This document shows, piece after piece, positions 30,796 through 41,900 of a stretch of 64,000 bases of DNA (positions are counted from its first letter, which is position 1; each line of letters opens with the position of its first letter). Below the pieces are notes generated by a model. It searched no databases, had not been told where the DNA came from, and saw nothing but the letters and a program-made list of their open reading frames with translations. The stretch is from Diacronema lutheri (lineage: Eukaryota; Haptophyta; Pavlovophyceae; Pavlovales; Pavlovaceae). The position numbers were made by a program, and so were the translations under genes. The stretch covers positions 434,001 through 498,000 of the forward strand of contig JAGTXO010000004.1 in the NCBI GenBank assembly GCA_019448385.1. Reading direction: 5' to 3'.

Positions 30796-32398
30796 ATGGC
30801 GTCAGTTCGCGCGGCGTCGGTGAGAGCGGTGCCACTTCGCGCGGCGTCGGTGAGAGCGGAGGACGAGATGCAACCGCTGCCGCTGGTGAAGGACGAGAGC
30901 ACGGTAACCCTTGAGATCAAGAGTCTCGCCAACGACTTGCTTTGCCCCATCTGCCTCGAGTGCGCGGCCGCGTGACGGCGTAGCCCGCGCGCGCGCTTTT
31001 TTGCGGCCCGCGCGCCCGTCGTGCGGAACACTCACCATGCCCCCTCTTCCGCCCTGCGCGCGCAGGATCATGAAGAACGTGGTCGCCACCGAATGCCTCC
31101 ACCGCTTTTGCCACTCGTGCATGGAGAAGTGCCTCCGCCAGGGGAAGAAGGTGCGCGGGGCACGCCCGTCGCGCCATTGCGCCGCGCGCGCACGCGGACT
31201 CGCGCCCATGCTGACTGCCGCACGGCACCGCCACCGCCGGCGCGCCGCGCAGGAGTGCCCCGCCTGCCGCTGCCACGTCGCAACGCGCCGCTCGCTCCGC
31301 CGCGACACGCGGATGGACGGAATCATTTCGTCAATCTTCCCCGACTTGCTCGCGTACGAGGCAGAGCAGGCGGCGAGCCTCGACGGGCTGCAGCATGAGG
31401 AGCAGCGCGCGCTGCAGGAGCAGCTACTGCACGCGCAGGCTGCGCAACTCGCCGCGCGCTCAAAGCAGCAGGTCGAGGATGAGGCGCGGCGAAAGCGGCG
31501 TGTGGCCGCGGACGGCGAAGCGGGCGATGACGCGCGCGATGGCGCCCGCGACTCGGCCAGCGCGCGCGACAGCGGCTTCACGTACGAGCAGCGCGCTGCG
31601 TTCTCTCGCGAGCTCGCCAAGCAGGCCGTGCAGGACGACGCGGCACGGCTGGCTGGCGGCCGTGGGTTGGGTGGCGGCTTGCAGCCAGGCCCAAAAAAAC
31701 CCACCGGCGGCACGCGCGCGCTGTCCGGCGCCGTGGGCAAGCGGCAGCTCGGGCCGGCGCGAGGCACCGAGCCCTCGAGCCTTGCCAAGCGCGGCAAGCA
31801 GCGCGGGCACAGCAGCGAACAGCACGCGTGCGCAGTGGCCGAAGGCGAAGAGTCCGTTGTCTTCGCGCTGATCCGCCACCCGGACGAGAGGCAGGTGGGC
31901 GCGCTTGCGAAGGAGGTGCTGCAGACGAGCCGGCGGATTCGCATCTTCCATTTGCTCAAATACCTTGCCCTCAAGCTGCAGCTCTCCAAAGAGGCGTGGA
32001 GCAACTTCCGCGTCTCGCTCAGCCCGACGATAGGAACGGCTGGCATGCCTTCCCCGCCGGCCAGCCTCGTCATTGACTCGACGCTCGATTGCATCCTGCG
32101 CACGTACGTCCCCGACCACACCCCGCTCGTCCTCGAGTACCGGTCCGCGCGCGCGCGCCTCTCGCGCCCCGCGCTCCATCCGCCGCACCCCGCCGCCCGT
32201 CACACCGGCGCGTGCGTGCGGTAACGCGCCTCTCACGCTCGTCGAGCGGGCGGCGTGTGTCGCGCTGGCGGCGCGCACCTCGTCGCGCCGCCGCCGCGCA
32301 GGCTTGCCGAGGGCTTCTCGTACCCCGACTTGAGCCGCACCACCGACGGCTTGGAGGCCCCACCGCACAGCGCCACGCACTCGCTGCGCACGGCGTAG
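30796..32398 (+). CDS. RING1-like Polycomb E3 ubiquitin ligase
   Basis: Four exons: 30796-30959, 31066-31150, 31253-32142 and 32302-32398, all GT-AG. The spliced RING finger (about residues 50-95) reads LLCPICLE-IMKNVVATECLHRFC, CMEKCLRQGKK-ECPACRCHVATRRSLRRD, a complete C3HC4 site with the RING1/BMI1-type spacing and the 'RRSLRxD' follow-on found in plant RING1A/B. A coiled coil comes next (about 115-165). The C-terminal third has ALAKEVLQTSRRIRIFHLLKYLALKL, which fits the RAWUL ubiquitin-like fold of RING1 proteins. In PRC1, RING1 monoubiquitinates histone H2A. The N-terminus carries a small internal duplication (RAASVRA twice). Confidence 0.85.
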
Positions 32399-32547
32399 CA
32401 CGCCCGCTACTGACGCGCGGGGCGGCGGCGTGTCCGAGGCGGAGCAGGGAGACGGCGGCTCGGCGGTGGAATAGGCGCGCGGCTTCGGACGCGCCGGCGC
32501 CTCGTGCACTGCACGCGCCCGACTCGCGCCGACTTCGAAAAAGCACC

Positions 32548-33474
32548 TCACAAGAACTTCCAGTATGTGTCAATTTTCTCTTGCGGCACCTGCGCCCACG
32601 TCGGGCTCGTGTTCAGCCGGAGCGTGACGGCGGTGTCAGCGCGCGGGCGCGAAGGCAGCCCCCTGCGCGGCTTCACAGCCTCCAAAAAGAACTCGCGCAC
32701 GAACTCGGCCTGGCCCCAGTCGTTGAGCGCGTCCGCGATCGAGCAGCATTTGTCGAGGTACTGCTGTTCGGTCAGCTTGAAGCCGCCGAAGCCGAGCGAC
32801 GGCCCGTAAATGTTGACGGCGACCTGGCGGTTCGCCTTGCCGAACGGCGTTGCCGTCAGGATGGCGATGTCGTGGTAGCGCGAGTATTTCGCGAAGCACA
32901 GCTCAGCGAGCTCGCGGCCCGTGATCGGGCGCGGCGCGCCGGCCGCCGCATCGACGGCCTGCTGCAGGCCGAGGAGCGCGAGCTCGTCGTCGCTCAGTGC
33001 GTCGCGGTCCTCGCGAATGAGCGCCGTAACCGCCGGCTCCTCTTCCGGCAGTACCGTCCGCGCGTACGACGCGAACTCGGTTTCAGAGCGCATGCCGCCC
33101 CACGAGAGGGTTGAGGAGCCGATGTCGAACGGCGTGCTGCGCTCCTCATCGGTGCGTCTGTCGGGGTTCCACTGCGCGTCGCGCTTGCCGTATACAAAGT
33201 CCCACGCCTCACGGTCGACCATTGCCCCAAAGTCGGCGAGCGCCTTGCCCGCCTGCGCGAAAATGCCACCCGGGCCGCCGCCGCTGTTGGCGAGCGGCTG
33301 CGCCCGCCGCGCGCGCGCGGCGCGCGCGGGGACCCACGCGCCGTGGCCGTCGCCGCAGCGAGCCGCGGCCGGAAGTGGCCGCGCGCAGGACGCGCGCGTC
33401 GCTCGGCCGGCGCCGCGCGACATGCCGGCCGCCGCCACGAGCAGCGCGCAGATGAACGGGAACCGCATCGCCAC
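32548..33474 (-). CDS. Probable plastid protein, DUF3067-like
   Basis: 308 codons. The first 20 residues (FPFICALLVAAAG) form a signal sequence and the next 40 are Arg/Ala-rich, as in the bipartite plastid targeting leaders of algae with secondary plastids. The C-terminal part (about residues 190-290), with ELAELCFAKYSRYHDIAIL, VAVNIYGPSLG, LTEQQYLDKCCSIADALNDWG and FVREFFLE, resembles DUF3067, a small family shared by cyanobacteria and plastid-bearing eukaryotes whose function is unknown. The middle (70-190) contains the sequence WDFVYGKRDAQWNPD. The family call rests on memory of the pattern and should be taken as moderate. It is divergent from the next gene with about 120 bp between starts. 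Confidence 0.6.
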   Translation of the reverse strand: MAMRFPFICALLVAAAGMSRGAGRATRASCARPLPAAARCGDGHGAWVPARAARARRAQPLANSGGGPGGIFAQAGKALADFGAMVDREAWDFVYGKRDAQWNPDRRTDEERSTPFDIGSSTLSWGGMRSETEFASYARTVLPEEEPAVTALIREDRDALSDDELALLGLQQAVDAAAGAPRPITGRELAELCFAKYSRYHDIAILTATPFGKANRQVAVNIYGPSLGFGGFKLTEQQYLDKCCSIADALNDWGQAEFVREFFLEAVKPRRGLPSRPRADTAVTLRLNTSPTWAQVPQEKIDTYWKFL

Positions 33475-33596
33475 CGCGCTCCTCGCCGGCGCGAAGTTGC
33501 GCGATATTCACCAAAGACGTATCGCCACTTGGCCTGTCACGCGCGTGACGGGTGACGCAGTGGCGGGCGCGCCACGTCTCAATTCGGGTAAAAATC

Positions 33597-34514
33597 ATGG
33601 TGCGAGCACAGCTCGCGCTTTTCGCGTGCGGCCTGGTGGCCGTGCGGGCGGGTGGCTCGGCGGTCGAGCGCTCGGCGCTGCGCGCGCGCGCGCTGCGCGG
33701 TGGGTTTAAGCCAGCTGAGGAGCTTTCGGAGGACGCCCTTCGCGCCGCATACACGTGCAAGGAGGCGTCGGCCGAGGCGCTGGCCGCGCTCGACGGCAAG
33801 GTGTCCGAGATGGCCAAGGCGCTCGAGATGGGCGAGCCGATCGCAGGCTTTGGCGAGGCGGCGGACAAGGCGACCAAGGATGCTGTCGAGGCTTTCGACG
33901 CCGTCGCGCCCAAGCGCAACAAGGAGCTCGTCGGCGCGGCGCGCGCGGAGCTCAAGGCGGCGGCGCATGCCAAGCTGCACGTCGCGTTCGGGCAGCAGCT
34001 GCAGGTGCTCAAGGCCAAGGCGATCGCCATTTACCAAGATTCGGTCTCAGCGTCTGATGTCAACGTGCAGGGCATGATCACCGCCGACCAGTTCTTCGTC
34101 CGCGAGGCGGCAGCGAGCATCGCGAGCGGCGCGAGCTGGAGCTATGCCGCCGAGCGGCAAAGCCTGCAGGGCATCCTGCAGACACTCGAGCGTGAGTGGA
34201 AGAAGGGGGTCGCCGCCAAGATCCAGGCGGCGCAGCAGATGTCCACCGCGATGCAGTACCTGCAGGTCCAGCAGGCCCAACTCCAGCAGCTCCAGCAGCA
34301 GCTGTACGGCGGCGGCGCGGGCAAGTGGAACGTTGGCGCGGCGTACCGCCCGCCCGACACCAACATCAACCTCTCGTTCAACCACCAGCAGGGGCGCACG
34401 AACATCGTCGCGTCGATGGTGCCCGACGAGCAGCAGTCGCTGCTCGGCGCCAACGGCTTCACTAACGGCGTCGGCCCCGCCAACCTCGGCGTAACGGTCA
34501 ACGTGAACGTATGA
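33597..34514 (+). CDS. Hypothetical secreted or plastid-targeted helical protein
   Basis: 305 codons. Starts with a signal peptide (VRAQLALFACGLVAVRAG) and an Arg/Ala-rich stretch. The body is helical: ALRAAYTCKEASAEAL, KVSEMAKALEMGEPI, and ELKAAAHAKLHVAFGQQLQVLKAKAIAIY. A Gln-rich coiled coil (QYLQVQQAQLQQLQQQ) comes next, then a conserved-looking end with NTNINLSFNHQQGRTNIV-like residues and LLGANGFTNGVGPANLG. I believe similar proteins exist in other algae with red plastids but cannot name a family. Cellular site is inferred from the leader. Confidence 0.6.
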   Translation: MVRAQLALFACGLVAVRAGGSAVERSALRARALRGGFKPAEELSEDALRAAYTCKEASAEALAALDGKVSEMAKALEMGEPIAGFGEAADKATKDAVEAFDAVAPKRNKELVGAARAELKAAAHAKLHVAFGQQLQVLKAKAIAIYQDSVSASDVNVQGMITADQFFVREAAASIASGASWSYAAERQSLQGILQTLEREWKKGVAAKIQAAQQMSTAMQYLQVQQAQLQQLQQQLYGGGAGKWNVGAAYRPPDTNINLSFNHQQGRTNIVASMVPDEQQSLLGANGFTNGVGPANLGVTVNVNV

Positions 34515-34675
34515 GCCGCGCGCCTTGTGCGCGTCTCCTCCAGGCCGCTTCCTTCGCGACCGGCCGGAGGCTCGGGCTCGGTTGCCGGTGCGACGAGCGG
34601 CGCGGCGTCAGCCGATGCGCCGTGGTTGCAAGTGAGCGACACTCAGTCACGCTGTCCGGTTCGGAAAAGCTATAT

Positions 34676-35520
34676 TCAAGAGCGCATTTCCGCTCTGATC
34701 TGCTCGAGGCTCTTGCCGCGCGTCTCGGGCATGTAGATGGCGGTGAGCACAAGTGCGACGACGAGCACGCCGCCGAACGGCAAGAATGTCAACCCGCCAA
34801 GCGCCGTCGACAGCGGAAGGAACATCTGCGCCGCCGCAAAGTTCGCAAGCCAATTGGATGAGGCGGCAAAGCCGCTCGCGCCCGCTCGCTCATCCATCCC
34901 AAAGACCTCAGCTGGCAACAGCCACGGAATTGGCCCGAGGCCTGCGCGCGAGAGCGGCGGTTGAGAGCGCGCGCGTGCGGTGTTGGCCGCACGCGGTGCG
35001 AACGGTGCGCGGTGCGCTCCGCACGTCACGCGCGCGAACCGATGCCAAAAGAAGCCACGAATGAAACGGTCGAGATGACCGCCAGCGGCGCAGCAAAGCC
35101 GTGCCCCGGGTTCGAGAGCGCGACGGTGAGCATGCCCGTGGAGAGCACCATCGCGCACATAGAGCCGAGTACGAGTAGCCGCCTGCCCGCTATATCCATT
35201 AAGTACACAGACAGCGCCGTGACAAGAACGTTGCCCACGTTCATCGCGACGGTGATCCACAGGACCGTGTCTGCGCGCGGCGGCGGCCGGCAGCACCGGC
35301 GGTCGTAAATGGCGCGCGCGCCCGAGCCGCGGGGCGCGGCGGACGATGCGTGCGGGTGTGGGCCGCAAGCGGCCGGTGGCGCGCGCGCTGGGCGCGTACG
35401 ATCGCCAAGGCCGTTCTGTTTTAAAAACGTGGAGCTGAAGTTGAAGGCGTTGTTTATCTGGGGCGATGCCGCGAGGTCGCGCGCGGACGGGCGGGGCGAT
35501 GTGCGCGAGCGCCGCGCAAA

Positions 35521-35568
<48 letters not shown>

Positions 35569-37214
35569 GGGGGGGGAGGGGGGGTGTGGCGGTGGGAGGC
35601 GCGCGCGTGCAAATTGACGCGACCGACCGCACAGCCGCCCCGCGCAGCGCGCCCGCGCGCACCCCGGAAAACTGCTGCGAGACCATCAACCCGACGGAGA
35701 CGCTGAGCGGCAGGCGCAGCGTCGGGTCGCCGAGCATCGACGCGAGCGAGCGCGACGCGCGGCTCTGATGCGCTGCGCGCAGCCCGCGCGTGTCGTTGTA
35801 CGGCGCGCTCGCAATCGGCAGCTGCTCGGCGGGCGCGACGGAGGCCTCGACCATGCAGAAGAGCTCCTCTTGCAGCTGCGGGTCATCGATCGGCGTGTCG
35901 CGCAGCTGCATCAATATGTCCTCAGCAGGCACCTCCATCCCGACCATGACGAACCAGCGCGGGCTTTCGAGCAACCACGCTTGGAGCAGCAGCTGTAACA
36001 GCGCCGGGACGCACACGAGCGCGAGCATCAGCGGCCAGAGCGTCGGCGTGCCCAGGAAAGCGTCAAGGCCAAAGACCTGCCCGCACAGGATTGCGACCAC
36101 CATCGTCAGCTGAAACGCCGTACCAAGTGTGCCACGCAGCTGCGGGGGCGCAATTTCGCCCAAGTACATTGGCACCACGACAGTCGCGCCACCGCACGCG
36201 ACACCTGAGACGATGCGGCCGGCGATGAGCGTGAGCACGCGCGCGGTGCAGACGCACGGCCCGTACTCCACCTCGGGCCTCGAGAGCGGCGCGCCCGTGC
36301 CCCACACCGTCGGGCCCGTGAGCGCGCCGCCCGCGGCCGCGCACGCGCACGTGGGCAGGCAGGACAGAGCTTCGAGCAGGCCGCCGGCGATGAAGAGGAG
36401 ATTGTTGACAAGGAGGAAGTGCTTGCGGCCCCACCGGTCGGCGAGCTGCCCAGACGCGTTGCACCCGCCCAGCGCGCCGAGGCAGAAGACGGAAACGCAA
36501 AAACCCCAGATAGCATCGTTGGTAGGTAGAGCCGCGCCGTCCGGGCCGCGCGGCGGGAGCGAGAGGCATTCGCGCATCACGCCGGCCTGCGTGTTCATAT
36601 TGCCGTTGTTGTACCTGCGCGCGCGCGCGCCGTCCGCACGCGGCATGGCGGCGCGACGCCTCGGCGCGCCGCGGCGCGCTGCGCCGGCTGCCGCACGGCA
36701 GGCGTCCGTGCGTGTGCGCGCTCGCACCCAAACTGGAACGCGCTGAGCAGCGCGGTGAACGTAGCCTTGAGCAACGCGGAGGTGAAGCTGGGCATCAGCG
36801 TCACGTCGCTTACGCCCATGAAGCTCTCGCCAAGCTCGCTCTGCGCCGACGTGCGCGACGTGGTGCACGAGACCCGCGAGTTGATGCCGGGCAACGCGAG
36901 GTAGGGCACGTCGGCAAAGGAGGAGCGGCGCGTGAACATGCCGAGCGAATTCATGTCCGCGAGGTCCTGCTCACTGCGCACTGGTCTGAGCACCGGGTCC
37001 GGGTCGAGGCTGTCGAGATAGTTGGGGGTCTGCGCGCGCGCGAAGAGGCGCGCGAGCCCGTGGACGCGCGCACGCGCGTGGGCCACGCGCGCGCGAGCGC
37101 GCACGGGTGCAGGAGAGCGCGTGCGACACGATGCGAGCAGCCGAGCGCCGTGGCGCGCTCGCCGCGCACCGAGAAATTCTTGCGCATGTTGCGAAAGTCT
37201 CTCGGCGGCTGCAT
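34676..37214 (-). CDS. MFS hexose transporter (GLUT/STP-like)
   Basis: Six exons: 37170-37214, 36728-37029, 35663-36615, 35400-35457, 35040-35271 and 34676-34941 (all GT-AG). A cytosolic N-terminal tail of about 85 residues precedes the 12-helix fold. Marks of the sugar porter family: LLSAFQFG-YNNGNMN (helix 1), GQLADRWGRKHFLL, RIVSGVACGGATVVVPMYLGEIAPPQLRG, LLESPRW, VSQQFSG-INNAFNFSS (helix 7, sugar-binding QQ), MDIAGRRLLVLGS, LGPIPWLLPAEVF and PETRGKSLEQI at the end. An extracellular loop after helix 1-2 carries several Cys residues. The intron at 35458-35662 holds a 47-base C run on the coding strand. It should move glucose or a similar sugar across the plasma or plastid membrane. Confidence 0.9.
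35521..35582. repeat. 47-base G homopolymer plus G-rich flank
   Basis: Uninterrupted G from 35521 to 35567, then two further G blocks separated by single A. On the coding strand of the transporter it is a C tract inside an intron, in the position where a polypyrimidine tract would lie, though about 60 bp from the acceptor. The true length is uncertain because such runs are hard to sequence. Confidence 0.9.
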
Positions 37215-37294
37215 CGTTTGCTGCCGCCACTGCGGAGCGGCGGAGAGCTCGTCGTCGGAAATGCTCCGAACGCGGGAGAGCAAAGTTGAACACC

Positions 37295-38803
37295 ATGCGC
37301 GATGGCGGCACGGATGCGGTCCATGCATATGTGGCGAGGCTTGAGATCAGGCTGGACCAGGCGAAGGCGATGAACGCGCGCAAGGGCGCGATCCTCGCAA
37401 AGCGAATTGACGCCGATTCGCACGCGCGCAACGACGGTTCGTCGGCACGGACCGGGCGGCCGAGCGACGGCGACGGCGATGCGGCCGCCGCTGGCCCTGT
37501 GCGCGCGACCGAGCTCCGTGAGGCGCTCACGTCGACCGAGCGCGAGATGGAGAGCCTGCGCGAGCGCATGGGTGCGACGGCACGCGAGCTCAAGCGCGTC
37601 GACGACGAGCTCGACGCCGCGCGCCTGCGGCTCGCGCGCGAGTCGCACTACACGCGGCACGGGGATCCGCGGTTGCGCGAGCTCGTGTCCGCGCTGCACA
37701 CGGCCGAGGGCCTCGAGGCGCACGCGCACGTGGCGGACGCAGGCGCAACGCGCTCGCACGGGTTGTCACGCGGTTGCTCGAGCGGCGACGATGAGCCAGT
37801 TGCCGCTGAGCAGGCGAGCATTGGGCTTGGGCGCGCGCGCGCCGCGCTCAAGGTGGCGCGCATGTGCTGCGAGCAGCTCGGCGGCGTGCTGATGGCAGGC
37901 GCAGAGCGCGCGGCGGTCGAGCGCGGCGCGGACGCCGACGAGCGACGGCACGGCGCGCACAACCGCGCCTCGCGCCGGGCGGGCGCCGAGCTGCGCGGCG
38001 GAGGCGACGCCGGTTACCGACGAGTCTCGCTCCGGCGCGAGATTCAAAAAGCCGCCGCAGACGTGGACGTGAGCGAGCGATGGCACGCTGCGGACGCGGC
38101 GCACCACGCCGAGCTTGCGGCAGAAGTCGACACGCTCGACCGCCTCGCCGTCGAACGCGCCGGCTGGCTCGCGCGGCTCAAGCTCGACGCGCGCGAGCTC
38201 GACGCGGAGACGACGCGCGCGCACGCGCACAACGCGCAGCCAACTGACGGCGCGCACGGCGCGCACGTCGCGATGCTGCGCGCTCTCATCGCGCCGTCCG
38301 CCGATGCGCGCGGCGCGGCGGCCGCGGCGCCCACCGACCTTGGCCTCAACGAGCTGCGCGCGCGCCAGGAGGCGCTTGCGCGCGTGCGCGAGCGCTCGGC
38401 GAGCGTGCACGCCTACCTGGCCGAGTCGGAGCGGCGGACGCGCGAGGCGGAGTCGGCGCTGCTTGCCGGCCTTGGCCGATATGCGCAGGCCGCGCACGGC
38501 GCGCACGGCGCGTGCGCGCGCGTGCAGGCGCTCGACGAGCTGTGGGCGCAGAGCGTGCGCGCGCGGCTCGAGCTCGAGGCGAAGTTGAACGAGGCGACGA
38601 TCGACATGCTCGCACGGCCCGCGCCGCGTGCTCTGCGCGCGCCGTCCGACAACGCGCGGCTCGACGGGGCCGAGCGCGAATGGAGCAGCATGGCGAGGGA
38701 GATCGAGCGCCTGCTGGACGAGGCGAAGCGCGCGCTCGAGGTGGTGCTCGACGTGCCAGTGCCGTCAGCTTCGTCATCCGAACCGCTCGATTCTGACCGA
38801 TAA
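37295..38803 (+). CDS. Hypothetical coiled-coil protein
   Basis: 502 codons from the first good ATG. Almost the whole protein is charged and helical, with heptad-like stretches at about residues 70-120 (ELREALTSTEREMESLRERM), 165-205, 250-320 and 400-500 (EWSSMAREIERLLDEAKRAL). No catalytic motif is seen. It may be a structural, ciliary or centrosomal component, but that is a guess from shape alone. It starts 80 bp from the divergent hexose transporter and ends 102 bp from the converging SPT6 gene. Confidence 0.6.
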   Translation: MRDGGTDAVHAYVARLEIRLDQAKAMNARKGAILAKRIDADSHARNDGSSARTGRPSDGDGDAAAAGPVRATELREALTSTEREMESLRERMGATARELKRVDDELDAARLRLARESHYTRHGDPRLRELVSALHTAEGLEAHAHVADAGATRSHGLSRGCSSGDDEPVAAEQASIGLGRARAALKVARMCCEQLGGVLMAGAERAAVERGADADERRHGAHNRASRRAGAELRGGGDAGYRRVSLRREIQKAAADVDVSERWHAADAAHHAELAAEVDTLDRLAVERAGWLARLKLDARELDAETTRAHAHNAQPTDGAHGAHVAMLRALIAPSADARGAAAAAPTDLGLNELRARQEALARVRERSASVHAYLAESERRTREAESALLAGLGRYAQAAHGAHGACARVQALDELWAQSVRARLELEAKLNEATIDMLARPAPRALRAPSDNARLDGAEREWSSMAREIERLLDEAKRALEVVLDVPVPSASSSEPLDSDR

Positions 38804-38905
38804 GAACGTCTCTGATGTGGCCCTACACTGAAGACAGACTCGCAGCTGCGGAGCCGCCAGACTTGAGACTTCACAAAACAGGACGCTGCGTCGCCCCTGC
38901 GCGCC

Positions 38906-41900
38906 TCAGCCCATCAGCCCGCCAAGGAAGTTTGACGCGGCCTGTGCGTTTGCACGCGCATTCGCTGCCGCCGTGTTCGCCGGCCCCCACGCGCCCATGT
39001 GCTCCTGGCGGGGCCAGGACGAGACGGGCGGCGCCGGCGGCGGCGGTGGCCGTCGCTGCGGTGGCGGCTGCGGCGGCGGCGCCACCATCGTCTGCCATGT
39101 CGCGCGCGCGGCGTCAAGGAGAAGCGCGCCGGGCAGACGATAAGCCAGGCTGCCGGAAGGACCCAATCTGCGCGGCGCGCCCCGAGTGCGCGCGCGCGTA
39201 CCTTGTAGTTACGCTTAAACCAGACGAGGAGCATGTCGAGCGTCGCGTGCACCTGCCGCTTGAGCTCGAAGCCGTTGGGCTTGACGGCGATGTACTCACG
39301 CCGAATCGACTTGGATGGCAAGAAGGTGAGGACGAGGCACGCCTTGGTCTGCGCGTGCTCGGAGACGGAGACGCGGTACGGGATCGACTCGGGCGCCTCC
39401 TCCTTGTCGCGGCGGAGGAGGGACTCCACCTCCTCACGCCTGCGCAGGCTCGTGAACTTGCGGTGGCTCGCCGCCTCGCTCACGAGGTCAGAGATGGGCG
39501 CCGCATATCGTGCGTGGATTTCGTCAAGCGCCTCATAAGAGCCTTCTTGCCCACTCACGAGGAGGGTGCGGCCAAGCTGGTCGGGCGTCGGCTTGTCCTG
39601 CTCGACAATGTCGACGTGGATGATCACGTTCGTCGTCCACAACCAGCTCATAGACAAATGGTCTGTCCCCTTCTTGCTCGGCCGGAAGAGCACGTCGCCA
39701 GGCGCGCCTGTCGCCCACAACGAACGGCCCGAGGCGCGCGGCGTGGGCGGTGCGCGCGCGGCGTGAGCCGCGGCGCTACGCGCAGAGTCCGGGCGTTCGT
39801 TGTGGGCGATAGAGTCCGGGCGCTTCGCGAAGCGTCCGGGCGCTTGCGAGCGCGCAACCGCGCGCGCGCGTGCGCGTACCTTGCTGGAGGATGCTAACCG
39901 CCTTGTCGCCCGTGACGTTTTGAAAGAGCGGGTGACTTATCTTACGCAGAGGGATCTGATGTGCACGCGGTGCACGGCACGGCGCGCGCCGCGGGCGAGC
40001 GTGGGTGAGCACGTGGAGACGCGCGCGCAGCGTGGGCGGAGCGACGCGAGGCCAAGCGCGTGCGCGCCCATGCCGAGGGCCCGAACGGCCCCCGAGACAT
40101 ACGTCGTGCAGCCGAGGGCGGCCAAAGCGCGCGAGCGCGCGTGCGCGCGCGCGCGCGTTGCTCGCCTTTGGAGCAGCTGGGCGCTCGTTGGCAGCGCGCT
40201 GCTCGGCGACGGAGCGGAAGTCGGCGCGCGTGAGGTCGTCCGTGCGGCACGAGATGACACACTCGCATTTGGCAAGATCAATATCCGTGGGCGAGAGGAT
40301 GACGCAGTGGAACGAATCGCCGGGCTGCACTGGGTACTCGTCCACCGACAGCTCGCGCATCGCGTCCGCCATCGCGTCGGCGGGCAGGTGCGCCTGCATA
40401 CCGTTCTCGAGCTGGCACCACATGCCCGCCACGCGCTCGCGGTTGCCTGCTCGCACTGCCGTCGCGCCGAGGATCATGCCTGCTCAGCGGCGGTCGGCGC
40501 AGTCGGCGCAGTCGGCGCGGTCGGCGCGGCCGACCACGCGTCGGTGCGCGCGCGGCTGCGCGCGCACCGACAAGCGATTCCCTCGTGTCGCCCGTGAGCT
40601 GCTCGAAGAGCTCGGCGTCGCTTAGCAACTCCGGTAGGACGGGCAGCTCGCTCGCGTCCGCCGCGAGCTCGGGCACGCCCTTGCGGATGGGTGCGCGCGG
40701 ATCCACATACGCTTCGATGAGAGCCCTGCGCATCGCCTCAAGCTGCAGCTCGAGCTCGCGCCGGTCGGAGACGGCGAGGGTCTCAGCGCCCTCCATCTCC
40801 TCGCCTCGCAAGAAGCGCGCATACTCTGAGAGCTCGAGCAGTTGCAGGCCCTCGCGATTGCCAATCATAAGCCGCAGCGACTCCTGCGGCGCGGGCAGCT
40901 CGTCCTGCTCGTCGTCGGCAGCCGCCTGCACGCACAATTGGATGGCGTATTCGTAGTGCTCGGGGTGCACGCGCGTGATCTCGAGCGTCGGCTCGATCTC
41001 GACCTCCGCGTCCGCGTCGTGCGTCAGCCCGCCGCTGCCCGTCGGGATGGGCGTGAAGTAGACGAAGGGCGCGGCGTTGGCATACACGCGCCGGCCGAGC
41101 AGACGCCGGTCGAGCAGCTCGTCGCGCGCGGCCACCTCGTGCGTCGACTGCGCGAGGGTCATCAGCTGCTCAAAGAGGCGCGCGCTCTTGCGCGGGCCGA
41201 GGCCGGGCACGTACTGCAGCAGGTTTCGCCCCTGCGCGCCGTGCGCAAGCACCCACGGCAACCGGACGCCGACGCGCGCGACCCACGAGACCATACGCTC
41301 GAGTAGCGCGTTCACGCGCACGGTGCGGGGGAGTGCGTCCTGGAGCGGGTGGGTTTGGAGCGAGCCAAGGCCAGCACCGACGTGACCGCAGACGTGCGCG
41401 GTCTCAACGAGCGAGTCCTGCGCCATCCTGCCGAGCGACGTGGCGCGCCAGAGCAGCGGGTGTCTGTCGCCAAGCTCCTTCTGCGCCATCGTCGACGCCG
41501 CGTACAGCGCAGGCACCGCCTCCGACGCGAAGAGGACGCGGAATGGAGCCTCGGCGTCCATCTCCGCAGCGGTCATCGTCGAGGAGGGGCGCGTGTCGTG
41601 CAGCGGCGCGCGCTCAACGCGCTCGACGCCGAGCGGCCCGTCGACAAATTCGACCCGCCCCTTTGGATGCGGACATTCGTTGTACGCGTCGAAGGCCGCG
41701 TCGCCCAGGCGCGCGCGGACGGCGAGCGCACGCGCGAGGTTGTCGAGCTCGGCCTTGAGCTCGCGGCAGCGCAGATGCGAAGCGCCGAGCACGCAGAACG
41801 CCGGCGCGCCCGACTCCTCCCCCGCAAAGAAGTCGGCCAGCTTGCGCATCTCGTCGAGCTTACGCGCGCGGTCTGCGGCTGAGCGCGTCCGCCATTCGCC

